A DNA stretch of 64,000 nt. Source: Kitasatospora sp. GAS204B. GTDB lineage: Bacteria; Actinomycetota; Actinomycetes; Streptomycetales; Streptomycetaceae. The stretch is taken from the NCBI RefSeq assembly GCF_029892155.1, contig NZ_JARZAG010000012.1:62001-126000 (forward strand). Direction: 5' to 3'. The position numbers and the translations under genes were made by a program. Position 1 is the first letter of the stretch; each line of letters starts with the position of its first letter. Shown in pieces: positions 8,407-15,955 of the stretch. The notes beneath the pieces were generated by a model that saw only the letters and a program-made list of their open reading frames with translations, did not search any database and was not told where the DNA came from.

Positions 8407-8448
8407 GGACTCGCCATCTCGCCGTGCCGTCAGGCAGAGGAACAAAGG

Positions 8449-8820
8449 TCAGGAACGACGCTTCCGCGGACTGGCCACCCATGAGCGCGGGATCTCGTCG
8501 TTCCAGCCGTCCTCGGCGGTGAAATCTGCCGCTCGACAGCCTCGGCTCCGATCGGAACTGTGGTCCCAGCGCTCCCGGTCCCGGGAGTCGGTCTCGATGG
8601 GCTGCCCACACTTGGCGCACGTATCCCGATCGGGTTCGCTCGCCACGACTGTCTTGTTCGCCCACTCCTGAGACTTCTGGGCCAGCGCTTCGAGCTGGAG
8701 GAGAACCTCACGTCCCGAGACCTCGGGGTTGGCATCCACCATGCCGTGCACGGCATGCACCAGCCTGTCGGCCTCGCCCGACCTCACGGCTGCCATCATC
8801 GCGAGAATGCGTTCGTCCAT
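8449..8820 (-). CDS. Hypothetical protein with CxxC motif
   Basis: Start at the ATG at 8820 (MDERILAMMAAVRSGEADRL), chosen because AGGAG lies about 10 nt upstream. The 123-aa protein has a helical N-terminal half and then a CAKCGQPIE motif and a further Cys, possibly half of a zinc ribbon, followed by a very polar tail. It converges with the NLR gene, 42 bp apart. A frame extending to 8928 has poorer composition. No family recognised; it may be island cargo. Confidence 0.5.
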   Translation of the reverse strand: MDERILAMMAAVRSGEADRLVHAVHGMVDANPEVSGREVLLQLEALAQKSQEWANKTVVASEPDRDTCAKCGQPIETDSRDRERWDHSSDRSRGCRAADFTAEDGWNDEIPRSWVASPRKRRS

Positions 8821-8956
8821 CGCGCCCCACTCCTGGTTCGCGCTCCGGAAGTACAGCAGCAAAGTACAGCAACCGGGCCGTCCGGTAGTGGCCTTCAGTG
8901 CACCTGACACCACTTCTGAACAGCCCAAATGACCTCGGCGACCGCCCTGCCCGTAA

Positions 8957-9023
8957 TTCGGGACGAAGAGGCCGTGGGTTCAAATCCCGCCACCCCGACC
9001 CAGTAACACCAGTCAGGGCCGGT
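8957..9023 (+). repeat. att direct repeat 2: tRNA-Pro(CGG) 3' half plus flank
   Basis: Identical over 67 bp to 4392-4458. Together the two copies bound a 4565-bp unit containing the integrase remnant, the effector-NLR pair and the CxxC protein gene. The identity, against the decayed integrase, suggests concerted retention by the tRNA-derived sequence or a fairly recent event. Confidence 0.85.
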
Positions 9024-9052
9024 ACTCCGCAAGGAGTACCGGCCCTGACTGG
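9009..9052 (+). terminator. Hairpin terminator behind second tRNA-Pro remnant
   Basis: Perfect 20-bp stem beginning CCAGTCAGGGCCGGTACTCC with GCAA loop, followed by TTTC. Same lower stem as the hairpin at 4444, with compensatory base changes above it. Confidence 0.85.
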
Positions 9053-9126
9053 TTTCCCGACTCCTCTGAGGGTCACTCGGGAGTGAGTTGGGGAGTGGAT
9101 CACGGAATCCCACTCCCGAGCGCCTG

Positions 9127-9180
9127 CTACTGACGCCCCATCAGCACCGCAGCGAGACCGACCACGGGTGACCGGGGCGA
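9127..9180 (-). pseudogene. C-terminal scrap of a second integrase
   Basis: The minus strand encodes SPRSPVVGLAAVLMGRQ followed by a stop, aligned with SPRSPVAVLDALLTGRQ at the end of the integrase remnant at 4552. It lies at nearly the same distance from its att repeat (about 104 bp versus 94 bp) and is all that remains of a second element of the same family. Confidence 0.65.
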
Positions 9181-9241
9181 CCTGGCCGGCGCCCCCGGCC
9201 AGGGCTCGGCCAGCACCGGAGTTCGCCCCCCGCCCCCCGCC

Positions 9242-10519
9242 TCAGAAGCGGCTGTACGCCTCGATGTCGTCGTTGAACTCCGCGATGGCCTGCGGGGTGA
9301 GGGTGGGCCGGGTGTCGGCGATGGCGGTGAGGTAGTCGTCGGTGGTGGCGGGGGTTCCCTGGTGGTGGGTGAGTTCGCGTTCGAAGGCTGCCTGGGCGCC
9401 TTTTCGGGCGGCGAACTCGATGTCGGCGGGGGTGAAGAGCTCGCTGGCCCGCACCAGGTGGTCCACGTCCACCGAGGCGGCGGGGCCCAGGTAGCGGGCC
9501 CAGATGGCCGCGCGGGCGGCCGGGTTGGGTGGGCCGATCGGGATCACGTAGTCGAAGCGGCCCGGTCGCAGGAAGGCCGGGTCCAGCGAGCGGATCGAGT
9601 TGGTGGCGCAGACCAGTAGACGGGCCTCGTGCTCGCGGAAGCCCGGGATGATCTTGAGCAGCTCGTTGGTGACCCCGTGTCCGGGGTCGACCGCCTTGCC
9701 GGAGCGGATCCCGGCGATCTCCTCCACCTCGTCGATGAAGAGCAACACCGCGTCCAGCCCGGCGAGGTCGGCGAACGCGTCCCGCAGGGCGACGGCCAGT
9801 CCGCCGTCGGTGGCCGCCGCCAGGCGGGACGGGAAGAGCTCCACGAATGGCCAACTGAGCCGGGAGGCCACCGCCTTGGCGAAGCTGGTCTTGCCGGTGC
9901 CGGGCGGGCCGAAGAGGATCACCGCCTTGGGCGGGGCGACCCCGTAGCGCTCGGCCACCGCCGGCTCCACCAGCGGGAGCACCACCCGGCGTTCGACGAC
10001 CTGCTTCTCACTCTCCATGCCGGCCATGGCCTCCCAGAGCCCGCCCGGCAGCATCCGGCCGCCCAGCACCGCGAGCGCGTCGGCGTCGGCCGCGCCCGGG
10101 GGCTCGATCCGCTCGTAGTAGGCCAGGCCGTTGCGGACCAGGTAGCCGGAGTTCTCCAGGGCCTTCGTCCCGGTGGCGCCTTCGGGCAGCAGCACGCTGA
10201 TCCGGCGCACGCCGACCGCTCGCAGGCGCCGCTCGACCTCGGCGAGCAGCGCGCTGCCGACTCCACGGTTGCGCCACTGCGAGGCGAGGGCCACCAGCAG
10301 CACCCAGGCGCGGTCGCCGCGCGGCTGGGCGACCACCATGCCGATCACCTCGTCGCCGACCGCGGCGACCACGCTCGCCTGGTCGGCTGCGGCGGCGGCC
10401 ATCACCTCGGAGACCGGGAAGATCGGGACCTCGCCGTCGGCCTGGCGGCTCTGGTCCCAGATCTGGATCGCCTGGTCGAGGTCGGCTTCGCGATAGTCCC
10501 GCAGGTGCCATACCGGCAT
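9242..10519 (-). CDS. GNAT acetyltransferase fused to AAA+ ATPase
   Basis: The 425-aa protein starts at the ATG at 10519 behind GAGGTGA. Residues 1-140 form a GNAT domain with the acetyl-CoA loop QWRNRGVGSALL (about 81-92) and a C-terminal strand NSGYLVRNGLAYYER. After a linker comes an AAA+ module: Walker A GPPGTGKT (204-211), Walker B AVLLFIDEVEE (about 257-267), sensor 1 LLVCATNS and arginine finger region LRPGRFDYVIPIG, as in FtsH/Vps4-like AAA proteins. No peptidase follows. The fusion suggests ATP-driven delivery of a protein substrate to the acetyltransferase or chaperone-like control; substrate unknown. It marks the return to chromosome-like sequence. Confidence 0.85.
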   Translation of the reverse strand: MPVWHLRDYREADLDQAIQIWDQSRQADGEVPIFPVSEVMAAAAADQASVVAAVGDEVIGMVVAQPRGDRAWVLLVALASQWRNRGVGSALLAEVERRLRAVGVRRISVLLPEGATGTKALENSGYLVRNGLAYYERIEPPGAADADALAVLGGRMLPGGLWEAMAGMESEKQVVERRVVLPLVEPAVAERYGVAPPKAVILFGPPGTGKTSFAKAVASRLSWPFVELFPSRLAAATDGGLAVALRDAFADLAGLDAVLLFIDEVEEIAGIRSGKAVDPGHGVTNELLKIIPGFREHEARLLVCATNSIRSLDPAFLRPGRFDYVIPIGPPNPAARAAIWARYLGPAASVDVDHLVRASELFTPADIEFAARKGAQAAFERELTHHQGTPATTDDYLTAIADTRPTLTPQAIAEFNDDIEAYSRF

Positions 10520-10607
10520 CGTGTTCACCTCGCCCCGTCCGGACCTCCATTCTCGGCGCGGGAGCGGCGGGCCGCCGCCGGAAGGCCGGGGCCCGCATCG
10601 GCGCCGG

Positions 10608-11501
10608 TCAGGGCTGCAGCGGCGGGTAGTGCGGGTCGAGCAGGCCGCGCGAGGCCAGGTAGCCGTGCAGCGGGGTGGTGTCCGGGTGGTGGCCCCACTG
10701 GTGGTCGCCCGGAGACTGGCCCGGGCCGGCCAGCGGGGCGGCGAGCAGCTGGCGCTGCACCGGGGTGAAACCGGCGGCCGCCCGGGTGGCGAGCAGCTCG
10801 GTGTTCTCGTCGCGGCTGTGCTGCCAGCGGTGCGCGTAGGCGAAGAAGATGCCCTTGCGGGTCAGCTCCGAGTGGTTGTCGGTCCTGGTGTGCCAGAGCC
10901 GACGGTCGAAGAAGACGGCGTCACCGGCGGCGACGGTGACCTCGACGGCGCCGACCGGCTCGGGCCACGGGACGTCACGGCGCGGCGGCCCGTCGATCCG
11001 ATTGGCCAGGTGGCTGCCGGGGACCACCTTGAAGTTGCCGCGGCCCGGCTCGGAGACGTCGGAGAGCCAGAAGGCGACCTTGACCGACAGGCGCGGGCGC
11101 GGTTCCGTCTCCAGCTCGCGGTTCTGCCGGCCGCCGTCCTGGTGCCACTCGAAGCGGTAGGGCTTGGGGACCCGGATCGGCGGGTGCACGTCCAGGTGCG
11201 AGTGGTAGACGTGCACGTTCCAGCCGAGCACCGACCAGACCAGCGGGAAGGTCCGCGGATGGTCGATCAGGTGCACCGCCTGCGGCAGTCCGGCCACCGC
11301 GCAGAGCCGGTGCATCGAGCCGCCGGGGCCGACCCGGCCGGCCGCGCGCTCCTCGGCGTGCAGCCGGTCCAACGCGTCCGCGTACCGGGCGACTTCGTGC
11401 TCGTCGAGGGCGCCCCGGATCACCAGGTAGCCGTCCCGCTCGAACCGCGCGCGCTGCTCCCCGGTCATCGGACGCAGCGTCGCCGTGGCGCTCTTGGTCA
11501 T
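10608..11501 (-). CDS. Phytanoyl-CoA dioxygenase (PhyH) family protein
   Basis: A 297-aa Fe(II)/2-oxoglutarate oxygenase-like protein starting MTKSATATLRPMTGEQRARF behind GGGGAG. The N-terminal part FERDGYLVIRGALDEHEVARY is typical of PhyH proteins. The iron ligands are visible as HQD in FEWHQDGG and the distal His in FFDRRLWHTRTDN; the Arg expected to bind 2-oxoglutarate may be in the following segment. It probably hydroxylates a small molecule; the substrate is not indicated. A longer frame to 12887 crosses the divergent sigma gene and is not real. Confidence 0.88.
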   Translation of the reverse strand: MTKSATATLRPMTGEQRARFERDGYLVIRGALDEHEVARYADALDRLHAEERAAGRVGPGGSMHRLCAVAGLPQAVHLIDHPRTFPLVWSVLGWNVHVYHSHLDVHPPIRVPKPYRFEWHQDGGRQNRELETEPRPRLSVKVAFWLSDVSEPGRGNFKVVPGSHLANRIDGPPRRDVPWPEPVGAVEVTVAAGDAVFFDRRLWHTRTDNHSELTRKGIFFAYAHRWQHSRDENTELLATRAAAGFTPVQRQLLAAPLAGPGQSPGDHQWGHHPDTTPLHGYLASRGLLDPHYPPLQP

Positions 11502-11678
11502 GAACTCTCCCCCTGTACCGGCTGATTGCGTCCTAGAGAACGCGGCCCCGGTCCGCCCGGTTGACCTCGATCGGTGTGACCACCGCCACAGCCCCCGGAT
11601 ACAACCGGCTCGCCGCACAACGCGTTGTTGGATGGTGCGGTGGCGAACGGCTCCGCGCGGGACAAGCGGGGGACCTTC

Positions 11679-12227
11679 GTGCGGCGCAGCGAGCGGGAGA
11701 CCAGATTCGAGGAGTTCGTGCTGGCCCGCTCGCCCTCCCTGCTGCGCCTGTGCCACCTGCTGACGAACGACCGGGGCCTGGCGGAGGACCTGCTGCAGAC
11801 CACGCTCGCCAACTGCTACCGGCGCTGGGACCAGGCCACCTCCCAGGGCAGAGAGGAGGCCTACGTGCGAGCCGCGATCGTCAACACGCACATCAGCACG
11901 GTGCGCCGGCGCCGACTCCAGGAGATCCTCACCCTGCACCTGCCGGAGACCGGCCAGCGCGAGCCGGCCGGCGCCGTGGACGACCGCGACCTGCTGCGCC
12001 GTGCGCTGGCCGAACTCGCCCCGCGCACCCGGTCCGCCGTGGTGCTGCGGCACTACGTGGGACTGACCGAGCAGGAGACGGCGCAGACCCTCGGCTGCTC
12101 GGTGGGCAACATCAAGCGGCTGAGCTCCCGCGGGCTCGCCCAACTGCGGGCCGCGATGGACCGGCAACCACCCGCCCCGCAGGCCACCGAGGCCCCGCGG
12201 CGCGCGATCCAGGCAGCGGCCCGATGA
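11679..12227 (+). CDS. SigE-family ECF RNA polymerase sigma factor
   Basis: The 182-aa protein has region 2 (FEEFVLARSPSLLRLCHLLTNDRGLAEDLLQTTL, broken here) and region 4 (LAELAPRTRSAVVLRHYVGLTEQETAQTLGCSVGNIKRLSSRGLAQLR), with no sigma 1 or 3 regions. The GTG at 11679 is preferred: GGGGGA lies 5 nt before it and VRRSERETRFEEF is a usual start for the family; an upstream TTG at 11625 is possible. It overlaps the next gene as ATGA, so the downstream membrane protein is its likely regulator. It is divergent from the PhyH gene. Confidence 0.85.
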   Translation: MRRSERETRFEEFVLARSPSLLRLCHLLTNDRGLAEDLLQTTLANCYRRWDQATSQGREEAYVRAAIVNTHISTVRRRRLQEILTLHLPETGQREPAGAVDDRDLLRRALAELAPRTRSAVVLRHYVGLTEQETAQTLGCSVGNIKRLSSRGLAQLRAAMDRQPPAPQATEAPRRAIQAAAR

Positions 12228-13180
12228 ACTCCTCGACCGAGCGCTTCGAGGCACGGCTGCAGACGGAACTGGCCGCCATCGCGGATTCCATCGAACTGCC
12301 GCCGCCGGACTTCCAGTACCGGGTGCGGCAGCGGATCGCGCTGCACCGGCGCCGGCGCCGGGCCACCGTGGCAGCGGCGGTCGCGGCCGGCGCGGCCGTG
12401 GTGCTGGCCGCCTCGCTCGGCCTCTCGCTGCCGAGCCGCGACAGCCGGGTGATCGTCCCCGCCGCCGACGGACCGTCGGTGACCGGTCCGCCCGGCGCGC
12501 GGCCGACCGCGACGGCAGCGTCCGACACGCCCTGGTGGGCGGCCGACTCGACAGCCCGCCCGACCGGCGGCACGGCAGCCGGCACGAGTTCCGACCAGGC
12601 CAGCGGCCCGGCGGGCAACGCGGCGAGCGGCACAGCGACCGCCCCGGACAGCTCGGCGGCACTGCAGGCGTTCTGGGACAGCAAGGACAGCGGCCCGCAC
12701 GACGAGGTGCGGCTGCTCGACCAGGAGCCGACACCCAGCGGGTTCCTGCTGCTGGTGGCCGGCCGGGAGCCGGACGGGCGGCGCCGGATCCTGCTGCTGC
12801 ACAGCGATCGGAACGCCGAGCAGGGCCTGACCGATCAGTCACTGCTGCTGCTGGCCGACTGGCCCGCGCCGAGCACGCCCACCGCACCCATCGCGCTCGC
12901 CGTGGGCGTCCCCACCGACAACGTCGCCCTGATCCTGCTGGCGCCGCCCTGCGGCGGCGGTGCCCGGGTCCTCAGTCTCGACCACACCCCGGGCATCGCC
13001 GAAGTCCTCTGGACGCAGAGCCGCCCGGGCATCTGGCGGACCAGGATCACGCTGCCCGGCGACAACCGGACGTCGCTGCGCTGCGACGCTCCGGGCGACG
13101 GCGTCGACCACCCGCTGGTGCAGCAGAGCAGCGGGGTGCCCACGGCCATTGGGACGGTCAGCCTGCTCACCGGCGAGTGA
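12224..13180 (+). CDS. Membrane-anchored putative anti-sigma partner
   Basis: A 318-aa protein translationally coupled to the sigma gene. About 45 cytoplasmic residues (ERFEARLQTELAAIADSI) precede an Arg cluster and one TM helix (about residues 48-66), then a Ser/Thr/Ala/Pro-rich linker (70-145) and an extracytoplasmic domain with little similarity that I recognise. There is no zinc-finger HxxxCxxC anti-sigma motif. Position and topology suggest that it holds the sigma factor at the membrane, but the mechanism is inferred. Confidence 0.7.
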   Translation: MNSSTERFEARLQTELAAIADSIELPPPDFQYRVRQRIALHRRRRRATVAAAVAAGAAVVLAASLGLSLPSRDSRVIVPAADGPSVTGPPGARPTATAASDTPWWAADSTARPTGGTAAGTSSDQASGPAGNAASGTATAPDSSAALQAFWDSKDSGPHDEVRLLDQEPTPSGFLLLVAGREPDGRRRILLLHSDRNAEQGLTDQSLLLLADWPAPSTPTAPIALAVGVPTDNVALILLAPPCGGGARVLSLDHTPGIAEVLWTQSRPGIWRTRITLPGDNRTSLRCDAPGDGVDHPLVQQSSGVPTAIGTVSLLTGE

Positions 13181-13271
13181 CTCCCGACCTGCCGCGCCCC
13201 GTCCGGCGCCCTGGGAGCGCCCCGGGTGGCAGACTGCTGACGGCCGCTGCCGCTCACCCGAGGGAGCCCTC

Positions 13272-14213
13272 GTGTCCCTGGACTTCGACGACCCGTCAGC
13301 CCTGCTCCCGCCCACCGAGCACCGCAATCCGGCCAGCCTGGAGCTGGATCGGATGGACACCACCGCGATCCTGGAGCTGATCAACGATCAGGACGCCACC
13401 GTGCCGGGCGCGGTGCGGGCCGCGCTGCCGCAGCTGGCCGAGCTGGTCGAGGCGGGGCTGCGGACGCTGCGCGCGGGCGGCCGGGTGCACTACTTCGGCG
13501 CCGGGACGGGCGGACGGCTCGCGCTCGGCGACGCCGTGGAGCTGGGGCCGACCTACGGGGTGGGCGAGGAGCACTTCGTCGCGCACCTGGCGGGCGGCCA
13601 CCGAACGGCCGCCGTCGCCCGGGAGGGCGCCGAGGACGAGCCGCCCGACCCGGCGGAGCGGCAGCCCGCGGACGAGCGCGACCTGGCGATCGGCATCACC
13701 GCCGGCGGCGGCACCCCGTACGTGACCGCCGCGCTACGGGCGGCGCGCGCGGTGGGGGCGACGACCGCGCTGCTGTCCGGCAATCCGCACGCTCCGGCGG
13801 CCGCCTTCGCGGACCTGCACGTCCTGCTGGACACCGGACCCGAGGTGGTCACCGGCTCCACCCGGATGAAGGCGGGAACCGCCCAGAAACTCGCCCTCAA
13901 CGCCTTCTCGACCGCGCTGATGGTACGCAGCGGGCGCACCTGGTCCAACCTGATGATCACCGCCTCGGCCGCCAACACCAAGCTGCGCGAGCGAGCCGTC
14001 CGGAACCTGATGACGGCCTGTCAGGTATCGCGACACCAGGCCGAGGAGGCGCTCGACGCCTGCGGCGGGCAGACGCCGACGGCGCTGGTGGCGCTGGTCG
14101 GCGGCAGCACCCCGGAGCGGGCCAGGGCGGCGCTGGAGCGCAACCACGGCCGGCCGTGGGCGGCGGTGCGGGAGCTGGGCCGGGCCACCGTCGAAGGCGT
14201 CGAGGCGGGCTGA
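13272..14213 (+). CDS. murQ: MurQ-like N-acetylmuramic acid 6-phosphate etherase with altered SIS loops
   Basis: GTG at 13272 with GAGGGAG upstream; 313 aa, close to MurQ length. It begins TEHRNPASLELDRMDTTAILELIN, a MurQ signature, and has a SIS domain and the conserved VTGSTRMKAGTAQKLALN. MurQ splits the lactyl ether of MurNAc-6-phosphate during cell-wall recycling. Two Ser-containing phosphate/sugar loops deviate: GAGTSGRL of the family is GAGTGGRL, and ASGRTPY is AGGGTPY. The acidic DAVELGPTYG and AEDEP segments near the catalytic region remain. The enzyme may have changed specificity or lower activity. Confidence 0.85.
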   Translation: MSLDFDDPSALLPPTEHRNPASLELDRMDTTAILELINDQDATVPGAVRAALPQLAELVEAGLRTLRAGGRVHYFGAGTGGRLALGDAVELGPTYGVGEEHFVAHLAGGHRTAAVAREGAEDEPPDPAERQPADERDLAIGITAGGGTPYVTAALRAARAVGATTALLSGNPHAPAAAFADLHVLLDTGPEVVTGSTRMKAGTAQKLALNAFSTALMVRSGRTWSNLMITASAANTKLRERAVRNLMTACQVSRHQAEEALDACGGQTPTALVALVGGSTPERARAALERNHGRPWAAVRELGRATVEGVEAG

Positions 14214-14867
14214 TCAGGGGGCGGGTTGATCAGGGCGTTCGCCCGCAGGCGGTGTCCGGTCGGGTGCCGTCAGGTCGGGCGGTGTCCGGTCGGGCGCCGT
14301 CAGGTCGGGCGCCGTGCCGAGGCCCGGCGCGGCGGCGGGCGGGATGCAGTCGGGGCTGAACTGCTCGCTGACCCAGATCCGCGTGCCACCGCGGCAGTCG
14401 ACCAGGTAGTCCCGCCCCACGCTCCACTGCCGCCCGGCGCCGTAGGACCAGCGCCGGGGCGCGAAGGAGACCGGGCGACAGCTCAACGCGAGCTGCTGCT
14501 GGGCGAGATGGTGAAGCAGCGGCACCCCGGGCGACGGGAGCAGCGACTCCGCCTGCCGGGCGGGCAGGTAGATCCGACTGCTGCTGACCGTGACTCCCTG
14601 GGGCGTGACCAGCCGGCAACGACGCAGCAGCAGCGGGACAGCCCCGCCCTCACCCGCGAGCGCCTCGCGCACCGCCGACGGGATGACCGCCGGCACGAGG
14701 GGCTGCTGGCCGTCCACCACCGCGCGCACGGGGCTGCCGACCAGGCTCGCCAGCAGCCGGTTGGCCGAGCCGTCGAAGGTGAGCAGCAGCCGCGTCACCT
14801 CGGGATAGGACCACGGTCTCAGCGGCGGCGGCTCGGCCGGCTCCATCACTGGCACCACGGCGCACAC
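14214..14867 (-). CDS. Hypothetical protein, possibly chorismate-lyase-like fold
   Basis: The GTG at 14867 follows GAGGAGAG by 5 nt, giving a 217-aa protein. It has no signal peptide. The core contains LLTFDGSANRLLASLVGSPV, LLRRCRLVTPQGVTVSSSRIYLP and RPVSFAPRRWSYG, a pattern reminiscent of the chorismate lyase/UTRA fold, but I cannot confirm this. The tail carries two exact copies of a 10-residue Pro/Asp/Thr repeat. It converges with murQ, with adjoining stop codons. Confidence 0.55.
   Translation of the reverse strand: MCAVVPVMEPAEPPPLRPWSYPEVTRLLLTFDGSANRLLASLVGSPVRAVVDGQQPLVPAVIPSAVREALAGEGGAVPLLLRRCRLVTPQGVTVSSSRIYLPARQAESLLPSPGVPLLHHLAQQQLALSCRPVSFAPRRWSYGAGRQWSVGRDYLVDCRGGTRIWVSEQFSPDCIPPAAAPGLGTAPDLTAPDRTPPDLTAPDRTPPAGERPDQPAP
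14251..14310. repeat. Two 30-bp tandem repeats in the 3' end of the hypothetical gene
   Basis: 14251-14280 and 14281-14310 differ at one base. In the minus-strand gene they encode two PDLTAPDRTP decapeptides. Probably a slippage expansion. Confidence 0.9.
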
Positions 14868-15088
14868 CTCGACTCTCCTCACTCGGGCGCCCAGCTTCCT
14901 TGTCTGCAAGGCGATCTGACCGCACGTCAATCATAGATGGCAGCCAATCGATGAACGCAAGTCCTAACTTGGTCCGCAGTCAAAGCTTTTCTGGTCAAAC
15001 ACGTCTACCACGCAGGTCAGACAGGTGACTTGACGTTATGTCTGTTAATTCATTCGACTGCTCGGTGGCTCGGCGTCGCGGGGAACCG

Positions 15089-15105
15089 GGTCTGATATTC
15101 AGACC
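15089..15105. promoter_or_regulatory. Candidate TetR operator
   Basis: A perfect dyad GGTCTGA-TAT-TCAGACC, 7-bp arms and 3-bp spacer, lies 69 bp before the TetR start and in the 306-bp region shared with the divergent hypothetical gene. Its size and position fit autoregulation by the adjacent TetR protein. The rest of the 14868-15173 intergenic region is AT-richer and probably holds promoters, but no strong -35/-10 pair could be fixed. Confidence 0.6.
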
Positions 15106-15173
15106 GTGGTATGAAAACCGCGTCGGTGCAGGCCACCGCCCCAGCCGACCGGGTCGAGCCGAACGGAGACACC

Positions 15174-15803
15174 ATGGACCCGCGCCCGCCCGCCGCCCCC
15201 AGCCTGGGCCGCCGCGAACGCAACAAGCAGCGGGTCCGCGAACGCCTGTACACCGCCGCCGTCGACCTCTTCGTGGCCAAGGGCTACGAGCACACCTCGA
15301 TCGAGGACATCGTCGAGCGCGCCGATGTCGCCCGCGGCACTTTCTTCAACTACTTCCAGCGCAAAGAGGATCTGATCACCGCCTGGAGCGAGCAGCGGGG
15401 CCACCACCTGATGCTGCTGCTGGCCGAGGGCCGGCGCGACAGCAGCAGCCCGCTCGCGCAGCTGACCCGCTGCATAGCCGTGCTCGGCGGGCTCGACTCG
15501 GCGCAGCGGGAGCTCACCGTGGCCATGCTGCGGGCCTCGGGCAAGGCGGGGCGCCCGATCCTGCGGCAGCCGTACGTCGCTCAGACCTTCGCGCGGATCG
15601 TCGGAGCGGGTATCGCACAGGGCGAGTTACGCCCGGGGCCGGCGCCCGAACAGGTCGGCGACCTGCTGCACGACCTCTACCTCGGCGCGCTCCACCGCTG
15701 GGCGGACGGGCCCGACCCCACCGGGCCCGAGGCGCTGACCGGGGAGCTGCAGGGCATCCTGCGGCTGCTGCTGGACGGCATCGCGCTGCCCGCCGCGCGC
15801 TGA
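15174..15803 (+). CDS. TetR-family transcriptional regulator
   Basis: ATG at 15174 behind GGAGACACC; 209 aa. The N-terminal HTH is clear: LYTAAVDLFVAKGYEHTSIEDIVERADVARGTFFNYFQRKEDLI (broken into the usual helices, residues about 27-70). The C-terminal domain is a helical ligand-binding/dimerisation domain ending in an Ala/Leu-rich segment. A dyad at 15089 is a likely binding site. Targets may include itself, the divergent gene or the downstream secreted phosphodiesterase; the ligand is unknown. Confidence 0.88.
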   Translation: MDPRPPAAPSLGRRERNKQRVRERLYTAAVDLFVAKGYEHTSIEDIVERADVARGTFFNYFQRKEDLITAWSEQRGHHLMLLLAEGRRDSSSPLAQLTRCIAVLGGLDSAQRELTVAMLRASGKAGRPILRQPYVAQTFARIVGAGIAQGELRPGPAPEQVGDLLHDLYLGALHRWADGPDPTGPEALTGELQGILRLLLDGIALPAAR

Positions 15804-15955
15804 TCCGACGCGAATTACGAAACACGCCCAGGCCTCCGCCGAAGGCCCAGGCAGGCTTCGCCAGGCGTTCAGTCGCCGGCCGCCCCTGGTACACGGCCGA
15901 CCCATAGTCATAGCGCGAGCCCTTGCCGCCCGCACTGTGAGTACCAGGAGAAGCC

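Noticed and set aside
10608..12887. A 759-aa minus-strand protein ending in the PhyH domain
   Set aside because: Only the last 297 residues are PhyH; the rest is antisense to the sigma and membrane partner genes, and a good start with ribosome site exists at 11501.
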